Assembly (NCBI RefSeq): GCF_004795855.1
Contig: NZ_CP039252.1
Location: 682,001 to 746,000, forward strand
Length of the DNA stretch: 64,000 bases
Source of the DNA: Hydrogenophaga sp. PAMC20947
GTDB taxonomy: Bacteria > Pseudomonadota > Gammaproteobacteria > Burkholderiales > Burkholderiaceae_C
Direction: 5' to 3'
Numbering within the stretch: the stretch's first letter is position 1; each line of letters starts with the position of its first letter. The position numbers and the translations under genes were made by a program. Positions 36,932 to 45,022 of this stretch are shown here, piece by piece. The notes under the pieces were generated by a model. That model saw nothing but the letters and a program-made list of their open reading frames with translations. It was not told the DNA's origin and did no database searches.

Positions 36932-38279
36932 AACAAATACAACCGGAAAGCGTTCAGGTTCCGATCTTCATCAGCATTGGGGCGCCTTCACTCCCGCTTC
37001 GATTGCCATGCAGCAGCGGCCCCCCAGGTTGCTGGCCCGCATGGTCACATTGAGTCTTTGCGGCATGGCCGTCGCCACTGTGGCTTACGCCTATTTTGCG
37101 CAGGTCGACGTTGTGGTCAGCAGTCAAGGCAGTGTGATGACGCCTGGGCGCAGCAAGGTGCTTCAACCGCTGGAAGCCAGCGTGGTCAAGGCCATTCGGG
37201 TGCGGGACGGGCAACGCGTGAAGGCTGGCGACGTGTTGGTTGAGCTCGACCCGACGACCAGCTCAGCCGACATGGAGCGCCTGGAGCGTGATTTGCTGGA
37301 GGCCCGCGCAGATGTCCAACGGCTGGAGGCGTTGCTTGACGGTCGAGATTGGATGGAGGTGGATGACAGCATGCCTGATGAGATGGCGTACAACCAAGAG
37401 GCCCTGCTGCACAACCGACAGCTCGAGATGAAGGCGCGCCTGTCGTCCCTCGAGGCTGACATCGGAAAACGCCGGGCGGATCGTGAGGCGATCGCCACGA
37501 ATCTGCAGCAACTTCAAGCGACAACCGCTTTGGTCCGCAAGCGTCACACCATGCGCGAAGAGTTGGCTGAAACCGGCCACATTGCCGAGCTGGGCCTGAT
37601 TGAGACCCAGCTGGAGTTGTCCAACCAGGAAAAGGAAGTCGCTGTTCAGAGGCAGCGGCTGGAGGAGGCTGGTATGGGCATTTATGCGGCAGGGCAGCAA
37701 AAAGCGCTTGCTGCGGCCGAGTTCAAAAGCCGCCTGACCACTGAGCTCGTAGAGGCCACCAAGAAGCGCGATGCGACCGAGAAAGAGCTCGTGAAGGCGC
37801 GTCAAAGGGCTGGCATGCAGTTGATGCGCGCTCCCATTGATGGCGTGGTTCAGCAGCTGGCGGTGTTCACCGAGGGAGGGGTTGTGACGCAAGCCCAGGT
37901 GTTGATGACCATCGTTCCGGAACACGAGGCGCTGGAGGTTGAGGCCAAAGTGCTGAACCGCGACATTGGGCACGTGCAGGTGGGTCAAAGGGTGATCAAC
38001 AAGATCGAGACCTTTGATTTCACCCGCTATGGCTATATCGAGGGCGAAGTGCAATGGGTGGGCAACGATGCGGTGGTCGACCAACGCCTTGGCCCGGTTT
38101 ACCCGGTGCGAATCAAGCTGACCCAGAGTGAGACACCCAACGTGGTTCATGGTCAAAAAGGGCAAATCACTGCGGGCATGAGCGTCACATCGGATATTCG
38201 CATCGGCGAGCGTCGGATGCTGGAGTATTTCCTGGCACCCTTGTTGCGCTACAAAGAAGAAAGTTTGAGGGAGCGTTGA
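36924..38279 (+). CDS. type I secretion membrane fusion protein (HlyD-type)
   Basis: The 451-residue periplasmic adaptor links the ABC transporter to TolC. It has one N-terminal membrane span (residues about 40-60, LSLCGMAVATVAYAYFAQVDVVVSSQG), a lipoyl half (GRSKVLQPLEASVVKAIRVRDGQRVKAGDVLVELDP), a long coiled coil (about 110-300), and the second half MRAPIDGVVQQLAVFTEGGVV. The C-terminal IRIGERRMLEYFLAPLLRYKEESLRER is typical of HlyD. The start overlaps the ABC gene and the stop overlaps the TolC start. Confidence 0.95.
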   Translation: MSETNTTGKRSGSDLHQHWGAFTPASIAMQQRPPRLLARMVTLSLCGMAVATVAYAYFAQVDVVVSSQGSVMTPGRSKVLQPLEASVVKAIRVRDGQRVKAGDVLVELDPTTSSADMERLERDLLEARADVQRLEALLDGRDWMEVDDSMPDEMAYNQEALLHNRQLEMKARLSSLEADIGKRRADREAIATNLQQLQATTALVRKRHTMREELAETGHIAELGLIETQLELSNQEKEVAVQRQRLEEAGMGIYAAGQQKALAAAEFKSRLTTELVEATKKRDATEKELVKARQRAGMQLMRAPIDGVVQQLAVFTEGGVVTQAQVLMTIVPEHEALEVEAKVLNRDIGHVQVGQRVINKIETFDFTRYGYIEGEVQWVGNDAVVDQRLGPVYPVRIKLTQSETPNVVHGQKGQITAGMSVTSDIRIGERRMLEYFLAPLLRYKEESLRER

Positions 38280-39733
38280 TGCAAGCCGATATTCATTTGA
38301 AGATGTTTCGACACAGACCATGGGCGTGGCGGCTTGCTCCATGGGCTTTGGTTTGCACGGTGGCAACCGCAGGAACAGCCTGGGGTCAGAACCTCTCGGA
38401 TTTGTATGCACTGGCCCGTGAGCACGACGCCGAGTTTCTGGCTGCGCGCCATTCCCTGGATGCTGCGCGTCAGCGATCGCCCCAGGCCTGGGGTGCGTTG
38501 CTGCCTCAGTTGAGTTATTCGACCAGCCGTCAGACTCAAAAAGGAACCCTCCATTTTGCGGATGAGGAACCCGTTGCAAAGGATGTGGAGTCACGCAACC
38601 AAGGCTGGCAACTCACGCAAGGGATCGTGCGGCCTCAACAGTGGGCGGCTGTGCGTCAAGCAAACGCTTTTGAGGCGCAAGCGGAAGCCGAATTTGTGCG
38701 GGCGCAGCAGGATTTGTCGATGAGATTGGTGCAGGCCTATCTCGATGCGTGGGTAGCCAGTGAGAGTGTTCGGGTGTCTGCCGGACAACTGGAGGGTGTC
38801 AAAGCTCAGCAGGGTTTGGCGAAGCGGAATTACGAAGTCGGTGTGACCACGATCACAGATGTCTACGAGGCACAGGCCAAATTCGATCTCACCGAGGCGC
38901 AGTCTATCGGTGCTCTGAACGATTTGAACGCACGTCTCGCTGAACTCGAGCAGATTCTGGGGAGGCCTGTTCAGCAGCTCCATGGCATTGCCGAAGACGC
39001 TGTGCTGCCAGGATTGACTGGTGAGCCGTTGGCCGCATGGGTCGATCTCTCGCATGACGCGCAACCCGACGTGCTCCTTGCAAAAGCCTCGGTTGATGTC
39101 GCCAAAGCGGGTCTATTGCAGCAAAAGGCCGCGTTCTTGCCCACGGTGGATCTCACCCTCAACAATGGGACTGACCGAAGTACAGGGAGTGTCACCGCTC
39201 CCGCCGATGTGGGCTATCGAACGCGTACCCATCAGGCCGCATTGACTTTGAACTGGAGTCTGTTTGATGGTGGTCAATCGTACTTTCGCACCCGTGAAAG
39301 TGCTTACCAATTGAGCAAGGTGCAAGCTGATCTGGATGCGGCACAACGGCGAGCGACCACTTCTGTTCGCCTGGCCTATGCAGGCATTCGCAGTGGTCAA
39401 GCCCAGATTCGGGCCCTGACTTCGGCCGTTGCATCCAGTAAAAAGGCGCTGGATGCCAGCAAAGTGGGATACAGAATCGGCACCCGGATCAACATCGATG
39501 TGCTGAATGCAGAAAACCAGTACTTTGCCGCTCAGCGTGACTTTGCCAAAGCGCGGGCAGATACGGTGATGCAATGGGTTCGGCTTCAAGCGGCATCAGG
39601 GTCATTGACCGACGACAGCATCGATCAGATCAACGCCTGGTTGGCGCCCACGGGACAGCCAATCAAATTTGAGATGACAGATTTCGCCAATGAAAGTATC
39701 AAGGCCGATGAGCCTAGGAGAGTAAAGCCGTGA
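38279..39733 (+). CDS. TolC-family outer-membrane channel protein
   Basis: The product is 484 residues from ATG 38279, which overlaps the HlyD stop as ATGA. A signal peptide (WAWRLAPWALVCTVATAGTAWGQ) is followed by two TolC repeats. Typical sequences are NLSDLYALAREHDAEFLAARHSLDAARQRS, RAQQDLSMRLVQAYLDAW and VGYRIGTRINIDVLNAENQYFAAQRDFAKAR. It completes a dedicated three-part type I exporter; most hosts also have a separate housekeeping TolC. Confidence 0.95.
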   Translation: MQADIHLKMFRHRPWAWRLAPWALVCTVATAGTAWGQNLSDLYALAREHDAEFLAARHSLDAARQRSPQAWGALLPQLSYSTSRQTQKGTLHFADEEPVAKDVESRNQGWQLTQGIVRPQQWAAVRQANAFEAQAEAEFVRAQQDLSMRLVQAYLDAWVASESVRVSAGQLEGVKAQQGLAKRNYEVGVTTITDVYEAQAKFDLTEAQSIGALNDLNARLAELEQILGRPVQQLHGIAEDAVLPGLTGEPLAAWVDLSHDAQPDVLLAKASVDVAKAGLLQQKAAFLPTVDLTLNNGTDRSTGSVTAPADVGYRTRTHQAALTLNWSLFDGGQSYFRTRESAYQLSKVQADLDAAQRRATTSVRLAYAGIRSGQAQIRALTSAVASSKKALDASKVGYRIGTRINIDVLNAENQYFAAQRDFAKARADTVMQWVRLQAASGSLTDDSIDQINAWLAPTGQPIKFEMTDFANESIKADEPRRVKP

Positions 39734-40212
39734 AAGACAACGCCCCCATCATGACTGCCGAAGATGCGCAAAAGGTCATTGACTTTGCCAAAGGGCAAGC
39801 CTCAAAGATGTTTCATAAGCTCCCGCTACTGGGGCCTGTGACCTGGCTGATGATGCAGCAGGCCCACACGCGCCATACGCTGCTCAGTGAGCTGGAGTGG
39901 CGGGTGATACCCGCCTTGATGCTGGATCAGGCAAAACTCTACATGCGCGATGAATCGCCTTTGGCCTACGTGTCCTGGGCGCGTTTGTCTCCTGAGGCAG
40001 CACAGCGCTACCGCACGCTTCCGCACCAGCTCTCGTTCAACGACTGGAACAGTGGGAATGAAACTTGGCTGGTCGATGTGATCACTCCCTTTGGCGGACT
40101 TGCGAAGGTGATGGAGGAGCTGCGCAAAGGGGTGTTGGCGGGGCAGGCCGTTCAGCAGTTGGCTCCCACGTCAGGCGAGCCAAGTAAGGCTGTGACTTGG
40201 CCCCCTTTGTGA
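39730..40212 (+). CDS. HlyC-like toxin-activating lysine acyltransferase
   Basis: The 160-residue protein resembles HlyC, which transfers a fatty acyl chain from acyl-ACP to internal lysines of RTX toxins before export. Typical sequences are LGPVTWLMMQQAHTRHTLLSELEWRVIPAL (with the expected His), YMRDESPLAYVSWARLSPEAAQRYR (with the conserved Asp/Trp region), and NDWNSGNETWLVDVITPFGG. It starts at GTG 39730, overlapping the TolC stop, as the last gene of the secretion operon. The putative target at 27723 lacks RTX repeats, so the acylation substrate is unusual. Confidence 0.9.
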   Translation: MKDNAPIMTAEDAQKVIDFAKGQASKMFHKLPLLGPVTWLMMQQAHTRHTLLSELEWRVIPALMLDQAKLYMRDESPLAYVSWARLSPEAAQRYRTLPHQLSFNDWNSGNETWLVDVITPFGGLAKVMEELRKGVLAGQAVQQLAPTSGEPSKAVTWPPL

Positions 40213-40627
40213 CTGGAAGACGTCGGTTGTTGGGGGCGACCGACAACTGACTTATAGATTTAGGCGTTCTTAATCAGGGGCTGCCGTCGTTCAGGATGCT
40301 GTTCCGCAAAGGCATGCCCCAAAAGCTGCGGTACCCCTGAAACCGGTCACCAGGCTTGTGAGGCCACGCACCTCCCGGTGGGCGGCTTTCTGTCGCAGAC
40401 TGCGACTCCGCTGTTCGGATACCACCGCCAGCAACTGCCGCAAAGCCGAGATTGGACACTTGAAAGATGCCTTCAGGGCTGGTTTCAGTCATTTGAACGT
40501 GACGGCTGAACGTTCGCGAGTTTCATAACCTGTGCCTATCACCCTAAGTGGGCCACGCCCGGAGGTTGTTTGTTCCAATTTTACGTCGAGTGTTTGCATT
40601 CGACGAAATTACGGAACATACTGCGGC
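40213..40627. other. spacer between hlyC-like gene and abiEi, fragmentary
   Basis: No intact gene is visible in these 415 bp. The middle has short out-of-frame pieces and many stops, consistent with remnants of deleted DNA. The right border holds the abiEi operator, annotated separately. Confidence 0.5.
40571..40618. promoter_or_regulatory. nested inverted repeat upstream of abiEi, candidate AbiEi operator
   Basis: TGTTCC (40571) pairs with GGAACA (40613), and inside it CGTCGA (40584-40589) pairs with TCGACG (40600-40605). Together they make an imperfect dyad of two 19-bp arms, ending 9 bp before the abiEi ATG. AbiEi antitoxins repress their own promoter through inverted repeats, which fits this site. 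Confidence 0.65.
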
Positions 40628-41233
40628 ATGCTCCCCGTGACCCATACCCAGCGTGTCCTTGATCTGGTTGCCCAGAGAGGACTTTTGCGTGCCAGCGATC
40701 TGGATGCTATCGATGCACCACGGGTCGTCCTCACGCGGCTGAATGCCGCCGGGCTGCTGGAGCGGGTCGGGCGTGGCCTCTATCGCCTGCCGGATGCACA
40801 AGTGTCTGAGTTCGAGAGCCTTGGCACAGTCGCTGCAAAGGTGCCACAGGCCGTGTTCTGCCTGCTCACCGCACTGCAGTATCACGAGCTGACCACCCAA
40901 CTGCCGCGCCAGATCTGGGTCGCTATGCCACGCGGTAGCCACCCACCCCGGATCGACTACCCGCCGATCAAGATGGTGCAGTTCACGGGCGAGGCCTACT
41001 CCGCAGGGGTCGAAGAAGTTGAACGCGACGGTGTCAGGCTGCGGGTCTACGGCGTGGCCAAGACGGTGGCGGACTGTTTCAAGCACCGAAACAAAATCGG
41101 CCTCGATGTGGCCCTTGAGGCACTCAAGGACGCTCGTTCGAGGAACAAGGCGTCGGTGGATGAGATCTGGCGCTACGCCAAGGTCTGCCGTGTCGCGAAC
41201 GTGATGCGGCCCTACCTGGAGAGCATCGGATGA
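40628..41233 (+). CDS. abiEi: AbiEi-family type IV antitoxin / autorepressor
   Basis: The 201-residue protein has an N-terminal winged helix-turn-helix (RVLDLVAQRGLLRASDLDAIDAPRVVLTRLNAAGLLERVGRGLYRL) and the AbiEi C-terminal domain (VFCLLTALQYHELTTQLPRQIWVAMPRG, then YGVAKTVADCFKHRNKIGLDVALEALKD). AbiEi antagonises and transcriptionally represses the AbiEii nucleotidyltransferase toxin in a type IV toxin-antitoxin phage-defence pair. ATG 40628 is chosen over the longer frame because the operator lies just before it. Its partner overlaps by 4 bp and is truncated. Confidence 0.9.
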   Translation: MLPVTHTQRVLDLVAQRGLLRASDLDAIDAPRVVLTRLNAAGLLERVGRGLYRLPDAQVSEFESLGTVAAKVPQAVFCLLTALQYHELTTQLPRQIWVAMPRGSHPPRIDYPPIKMVQFTGEAYSAGVEEVERDGVRLRVYGVAKTVADCFKHRNKIGLDVALEALKDARSRNKASVDEIWRYAKVCRVANVMRPYLESIG

Positions 41234-41395
41234 GCACTGCCGGTCCGAATGTCGCCGCATCTGTCCGCGCACGGCTGCTCAACGTGGCCAAGGGGCAGGG
41301 CGTCGATTTCAACCAGGTGCTGGTGCGCTTCGCGCTGGAGCGCATCCTCTACCGGATGACCCAGTCAACACACGCGGCTCGCTTCCTGCTGAAGT
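41230..41395 (+). pseudogene. abiEii: truncated AbiEii toxin gene
   Basis: The first 55 codons (NVAASVRARLLNVAKGQGVDFNQVLVRFALERILYRMTQSTHAARFLLK) are a clear AbiEii N-terminus, starting at an ATGA overlap with abiEi. After RFLLK the sequence changes to DNA next to the integrase 3' end. The open frame runs on to 41583, antisense to the integrase, and is not homologous. The nucleotidyltransferase active site (GS..D) is lost, so the toxin should be inactive. Confidence 0.85.
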
Positions 41396-41447
41396 GGTTG
41401 ACGACAATTACCGTGCAGAGCGCGACGACCTCAGTTCTGTGCCAGCT

Positions 41448-42920
41448 TCAGGCTTCCTGCGTCGCCGCAAGTGCGGGCGCTGCGGGCGAAGACGGATTGA
41501 TCTGCCCCAGGATGGCGTCAATCCGTTGCCCCAGCTTGTCCCAGGCCGCTTTCTTTTCATCTGCGAACTCGTGGTGCATGTAGTGCCGCCGCACCCGGCT
41601 GCCGGCCATCACGTGGTTCTGACAGCGGTCGATGATGTCGGGCAGGATGCCCAGCGCCTGCATCATGGTGGCGCCGGTGCGCCGCATGTCGTGCGGTGTC
41701 CATTCGCGGTGGCTGCCGCTCTTGAGCACCAGTGCGTTGTCATTGGCCCGGCGTGAGAGGTCTTTGCGGTTCTTGAACTGGATTTGCCGGTCGCCCACCT
41801 GTTTGGATACTGTTTTGACGCAAACATGGGTGGACTCTTTGTGGTTCCTGGCTGGGAAGCAGTAGGGCGATGTTCCTGTCAGGGCCTTGAGCGCCTGGAA
41901 CTGACACAGGGAGAAGTCCGAAAGGTACACCCGGTGACCCTGCTTCTTTCCCATCGGCCCTTTGACGTTCTCGACTGGGATGGTCCAGTAGCGCCCCACC
42001 ATGTCCACGTCTTGCCAGCGTGACATCAGGAGTTCGCCGATGCGGCATAACGTGCCCAGGCAGATCCAGATCGCCAACTGGGTTTCCTGCTTTAGGGGGC
42101 GCTGCGCTTCGTACTTGTGGCCAGCAGGAGTTTCTACGTAATCCACCTCCATCCTCTCAAAAATCGACCGCAATTCCTGCAACTCTTTGGCAGACAGCAC
42201 GCGGTCGCGTTCGTTGACCATGTCGAAGTCCTTCGACACGATCTTGCGGATCTCGATCAGGTCGGCCGGGTTGCCCTCGATCAGATGACCGCGCCATGGC
42301 TGGCGCTTTTCGGCCCAGGCGAACAGCTGCACCAGATCCTGGTGCACGCGCACGGACATGCGGTTCACGCCACGGGACACCATGGTCCGAAGGACCTTTC
42401 GCAGGTCGTGCTCGGTGATGCTCCTCACTGGTTTGTCGCCCAGCATTGGCAGCACGTCCTTCTCGAAAGAGCGGCGCAGTTCGGCGTTGCCGTCCTTGCG
42501 GGCAACGCCGTCAGCCAGCCAGGCGTCAAACATTTCCTTGAAAGGCTTGTTCAAATTTTCTTCGGCCGCAGCGCGGGCAAGCGTCGCCTCGACCGCAGCC
42601 TGGTTCTCGATGCGTTCGGCTTTTCTGCTGTCTTTGGGATTGACGCCGGAGCGAATGCTTTCGCGGGCCTCATCGCGTTGTCGGCGGATCTGCTCCATGG
42701 ACAAGGCAGGCCAGGTTCCGCAGTAGTGCCAGGCCACTTTTGCGTTCCATTTGAAAGCGAATTTGAAGTGGATGGAGATGGTCCGGTCACCGACGACCCG
42801 GACTTCGCCGGTCAGTCCATCGCCGTCGCTCAGCATGTCACCGCGCCATGCCGAGGTCACGGCCTTGAGCTCCAGCGCCGTCCACTTTTTGCCTTTTCCG
42901 GACTTTGGATATCGCGTCAT
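41448..42920 (-). CDS. int: tyrosine-type integrase of island 1
   Basis: From ATG 42920 (MTRYPKSGKGKKWTAL) the protein has 490 residues. It has a P4-integrase-like N-terminal arm-binding region (IHFKFAFKWNAKVAWHYCGTWP), a central SAM-like core-binding domain, and the catalytic domain with Arg in LCRIGELLMSRW, HDMRRTGA (His-x-x-Arg) and Tyr in RRHYMHHEF. It lies 175 bp inside attR and is transcribed inward. The 12-bp repeats immediately upstream may be its arm sites and could couple integration with its own expression. It is the enzyme expected to insert at tRNA-Pro. Confidence 0.95.
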   Translation of the reverse strand: MTRYPKSGKGKKWTALELKAVTSAWRGDMLSDGDGLTGEVRVVGDRTISIHFKFAFKWNAKVAWHYCGTWPALSMEQIRRQRDEARESIRSGVNPKDSRKAERIENQAAVEATLARAAAEENLNKPFKEMFDAWLADGVARKDGNAELRRSFEKDVLPMLGDKPVRSITEHDLRKVLRTMVSRGVNRMSVRVHQDLVQLFAWAEKRQPWRGHLIEGNPADLIEIRKIVSKDFDMVNERDRVLSAKELQELRSIFERMEVDYVETPAGHKYEAQRPLKQETQLAIWICLGTLCRIGELLMSRWQDVDMVGRYWTIPVENVKGPMGKKQGHRVYLSDFSLCQFQALKALTGTSPYCFPARNHKESTHVCVKTVSKQVGDRQIQFKNRKDLSRRANDNALVLKSGSHREWTPHDMRRTGATMMQALGILPDIIDRCQNHVMAGSRVRRHYMHHEFADEKKAAWDKLGQRIDAILGQINPSSPAAPALAATQEA

Positions 42921-42927
42921 ACAGGTC

Positions 42928-42963
42928 CTGGGGGGTAAACTGGGGGGTAAACCGGGGGGTAAA
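42928..42963. repeat. three tandem 12-bp repeats before the integrase gene
   Basis: CTGGGGGGTAAA, CTGGGGGGTAAA and CCGGGGGGTAAA lie exactly head to tail, starting 8 bp upstream of the integrase ATG. They are the same unit as at 19048-19070 and 43194-43217. Confidence 0.9.
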
Positions 42964-43094
42964 CCGAGGAAACGCTTGCAGTGTATTTTGTGAGACGCTA
43001 AAAGACAAAAAATGTTTGTAACTATATGATTTATATAGATAAACTTCGTCCAATAGCATCCCAAGAGATTTCGTAAGATTTCGCGTTTAATCCG

Positions 43095-43139
43095 ATGGGG
43101 TGCAAGGGGTAGCGAGTTCGAATCCCGCCGCGCCGACCA
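43095..43139. repeat. attR, 3' fragment of tRNA-Pro
   Basis: This is the 45-bp direct copy of 18947-18991 with one mismatch. It lacks the tRNA 5' half, so it is not a functional tRNA. It marks the right boundary of island 1 and probably the left boundary of an older neighbour. Confidence 0.92.
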
Positions 43140-43147
43140 ATAAAATC

Positions 43148-43183
43148 AACGGGTTAGCTCATTCTTGAGCTAACCCGTTTTTC
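43148..43183 (+). terminator. intrinsic terminator just outside attR
   Basis: The 14-bp stem AACGGGTTAGCTCA (43148-43161) with TGAGCTAACCCGTT (43166-43179) is followed by TTTC. It sits in the same relation to the att copy as the terminator at 19000-19038, with a different sequence. Confidence 0.9.
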
Positions 43184-43193
43184 TTTGCGCGGT

Positions 43194-43217
43194 CCGTGGG
43201 GTAAACGTTGGGGTAAA
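43194..43217. repeat. 12-bp repeats beyond attR, left end of a second element
   Basis: CCGTGGGGTAAA and CGTTGGGGTAAA lie in tandem, outside island 1 but at the same distance from an att copy as the pair at 19048-19070. Confidence 0.75.
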
Positions 43218-44790
43218 CAGGTGTGCGCCTGTGGCCCAAGTGCCGGCATTCGAGCTCAGCCAATGAAGTGCCGAATGGGATTCCCATTCACCGTGGGCTG
43301 AATCGCAGCGGCTTGTTGCGATCAAGCAACGATGCCAGCCTTCTGTTGTGAGAAGGCCGACATGAACGTGTTGTCGAATTCCCATTTTGTCGACAGATTT
43401 TGCGGACGTGTTGCTGCCAAGAACATGTTGTGTACGTCAGAACGTCCGAAGGGTGAGCCCTGACATGCCCAGTATCGGTTGAAAGCGCGCTGCTGCCGAT
43501 CTGGTGATGTATCCGTCTGGTCGTTGCCAACTATCTTGGCTGGCGCAACCAAGAGCCGAAATTGCCCCTGCTGATGCGCTACCGGGCCCTACTGTTCGGT
43601 CTGGTCGGGGCGCTGCAGGTGGCGCCAGCGCTTCAGCCGGGTTTGTCGGGCGCGGTGGATCGTTGGCGGACGAGTCAATGTGCACCGGTTAATGGCGCGG
43701 CATTGGCAGGGTATGACGCAACTGCAAAGGCAATGGCGAATCGGAAGCTTGAATTTTCATCGACGGCGGGCCGCTTCTGCCGTCCCAGAATTACCGGCCT
43801 CGACTGCCTCTGGCCGACACTCTGCGGCCCTTCGGCTTGACGGCCCAAGGTCAGCAGTGCAGCGATTGCCGTCACCAGTTCGCGCACCATGACGTCACGC
43901 TCAGTACCCGGAAGCCGTCATCAGAAAATATGGGGACTTGCGGGAACGATGACCGGTTTCAGAGACACAGCCGACTTTGGAGAGACGTCGCTGCGAAATC
44001 ACTTTGAACGACCGCTGTCCCTGACTTGGAAAGGGTGCTCTTTACCCGCGAGGGTCGATGGACTTCTATCAACTTCGAAGTCGGAGTTCATAGCTGTCTA
44101 GCTAGGAAAGCAAAGGTTTCCCTATCCGTTCCGAGCGCCATCGGGAGCTGCGATCCCAGTCGTTGCGGGTCAAGGCGGAGATCGCCAATGAACGCAGCAT
44201 GCGGACCATCGTGCAGACCCTCAACTTGTTGGGTGTGCGCGTGGAGGTGTGTCGGTATCCCGCCTTGTCACCGTCGGTTAGTGCTGAGGGGCCCAACCTA
44301 CCAGGGCAGAAGGAGTGTGTGCGGATTTTCGGATTGCACAGGCAATGGAGTGAAGATTGTTTGAGTGCACGCTTCGACGTGGCCTCATCGGATTTCTGGA
44401 TGTTCCAGACGGTGCGATCCGACGAGTTGGACAGGCAGCGCAGCTGGCTCACCCAGATCAACTACGGCCCGTTTGCGTCCAACACTCTGGAGTTGTGGGT
44501 CCGGGACCGGGCCTTCTTGAAAAAACTGCCCGCTGCACAACGGCTGCTCATGATCTGGAAGGGCGTATGCGAGTTCGAGTGAATCTGGGCAGGTAGTTGA
44601 AAACTGTCTAGTGACGCAGGTGAAGGCCAAGGCTCGCAGCCGATGTCCTGATGTCAACTCTGATAGGAAGGTTTTTTGAACATATTGTCGACAGCACAGC
44701 CTCACCGTTGTAGGATACGTCCAGCGACAAGAAATTGTCACCTCACAGTTAGCAGTTGACTGCCAATATTGCCAGTCAGCCGCAAGGCAA
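43218..44790. other. decayed region with no convincing gene
   Basis: Short overlapping frames on both strands show no family signature, have no ribosome sites and are interrupted by stops. The longest plausible piece is 44163-44582 (plus strand, 139 codons, TTG start, GVRVEVCRYPALSP ... LLMIWKGVCEFE). It might be a fragment of a real gene but is unrecognised. This is consistent with the decayed left end of a second integrated element. Confidence 0.55.
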
Positions 44791-44832
44791 AAAAAGCCCG
44801 AACCAATTTATTTGGTTCGGGCTTTTTTTTTC
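44791..44832 (+). terminator. strong intrinsic terminator upstream of the tubulin/amidase cluster
   Basis: The 13-bp stem AAGCCCGAACCAA (44794-44806) with TTGGTTCGGGCTT (44812-44824) is flanked by A's and followed by a run of nine or more T's. It lies 190 bp before the first gene of the cluster. It may simply end upstream transcription, or be the leader terminator on which the AmiR antiterminator acts. Confidence 0.9.
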
Positions 44833-45022
44833 GTTTGTTTTTCGTAGTTTTTGATGGATTGTGCTGGCAGCTGCGGCGTAGCGTCACCTTCAGATACCAC
44901 GGTTGGCAACGCCTGAGGGGGGGATTGCATCGTTGGTTTGCTTTGTTGGACCACGCGCATCGTTTTGGTTGGTGGGTTGTTTTGAAAGCGTGTGCCTTTT
45001 TGCACATAGAGAGGATCAGCAG

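Noticed and set aside
43095..43139. Second tRNA-Pro gene
   Set aside because: Only the 3' 45 bases are present; the D arm and 5' acceptor strand are missing, so it is an att copy.
44600..44790. Textbook ANTAR dual-hexaloop RNA before the cluster terminator
   Set aside because: Small hairpins exist, but their loops (GAAA, AATATT) do not fit the A1/G4 hexaloop pattern, so the AmiR target is left as a hypothesis.
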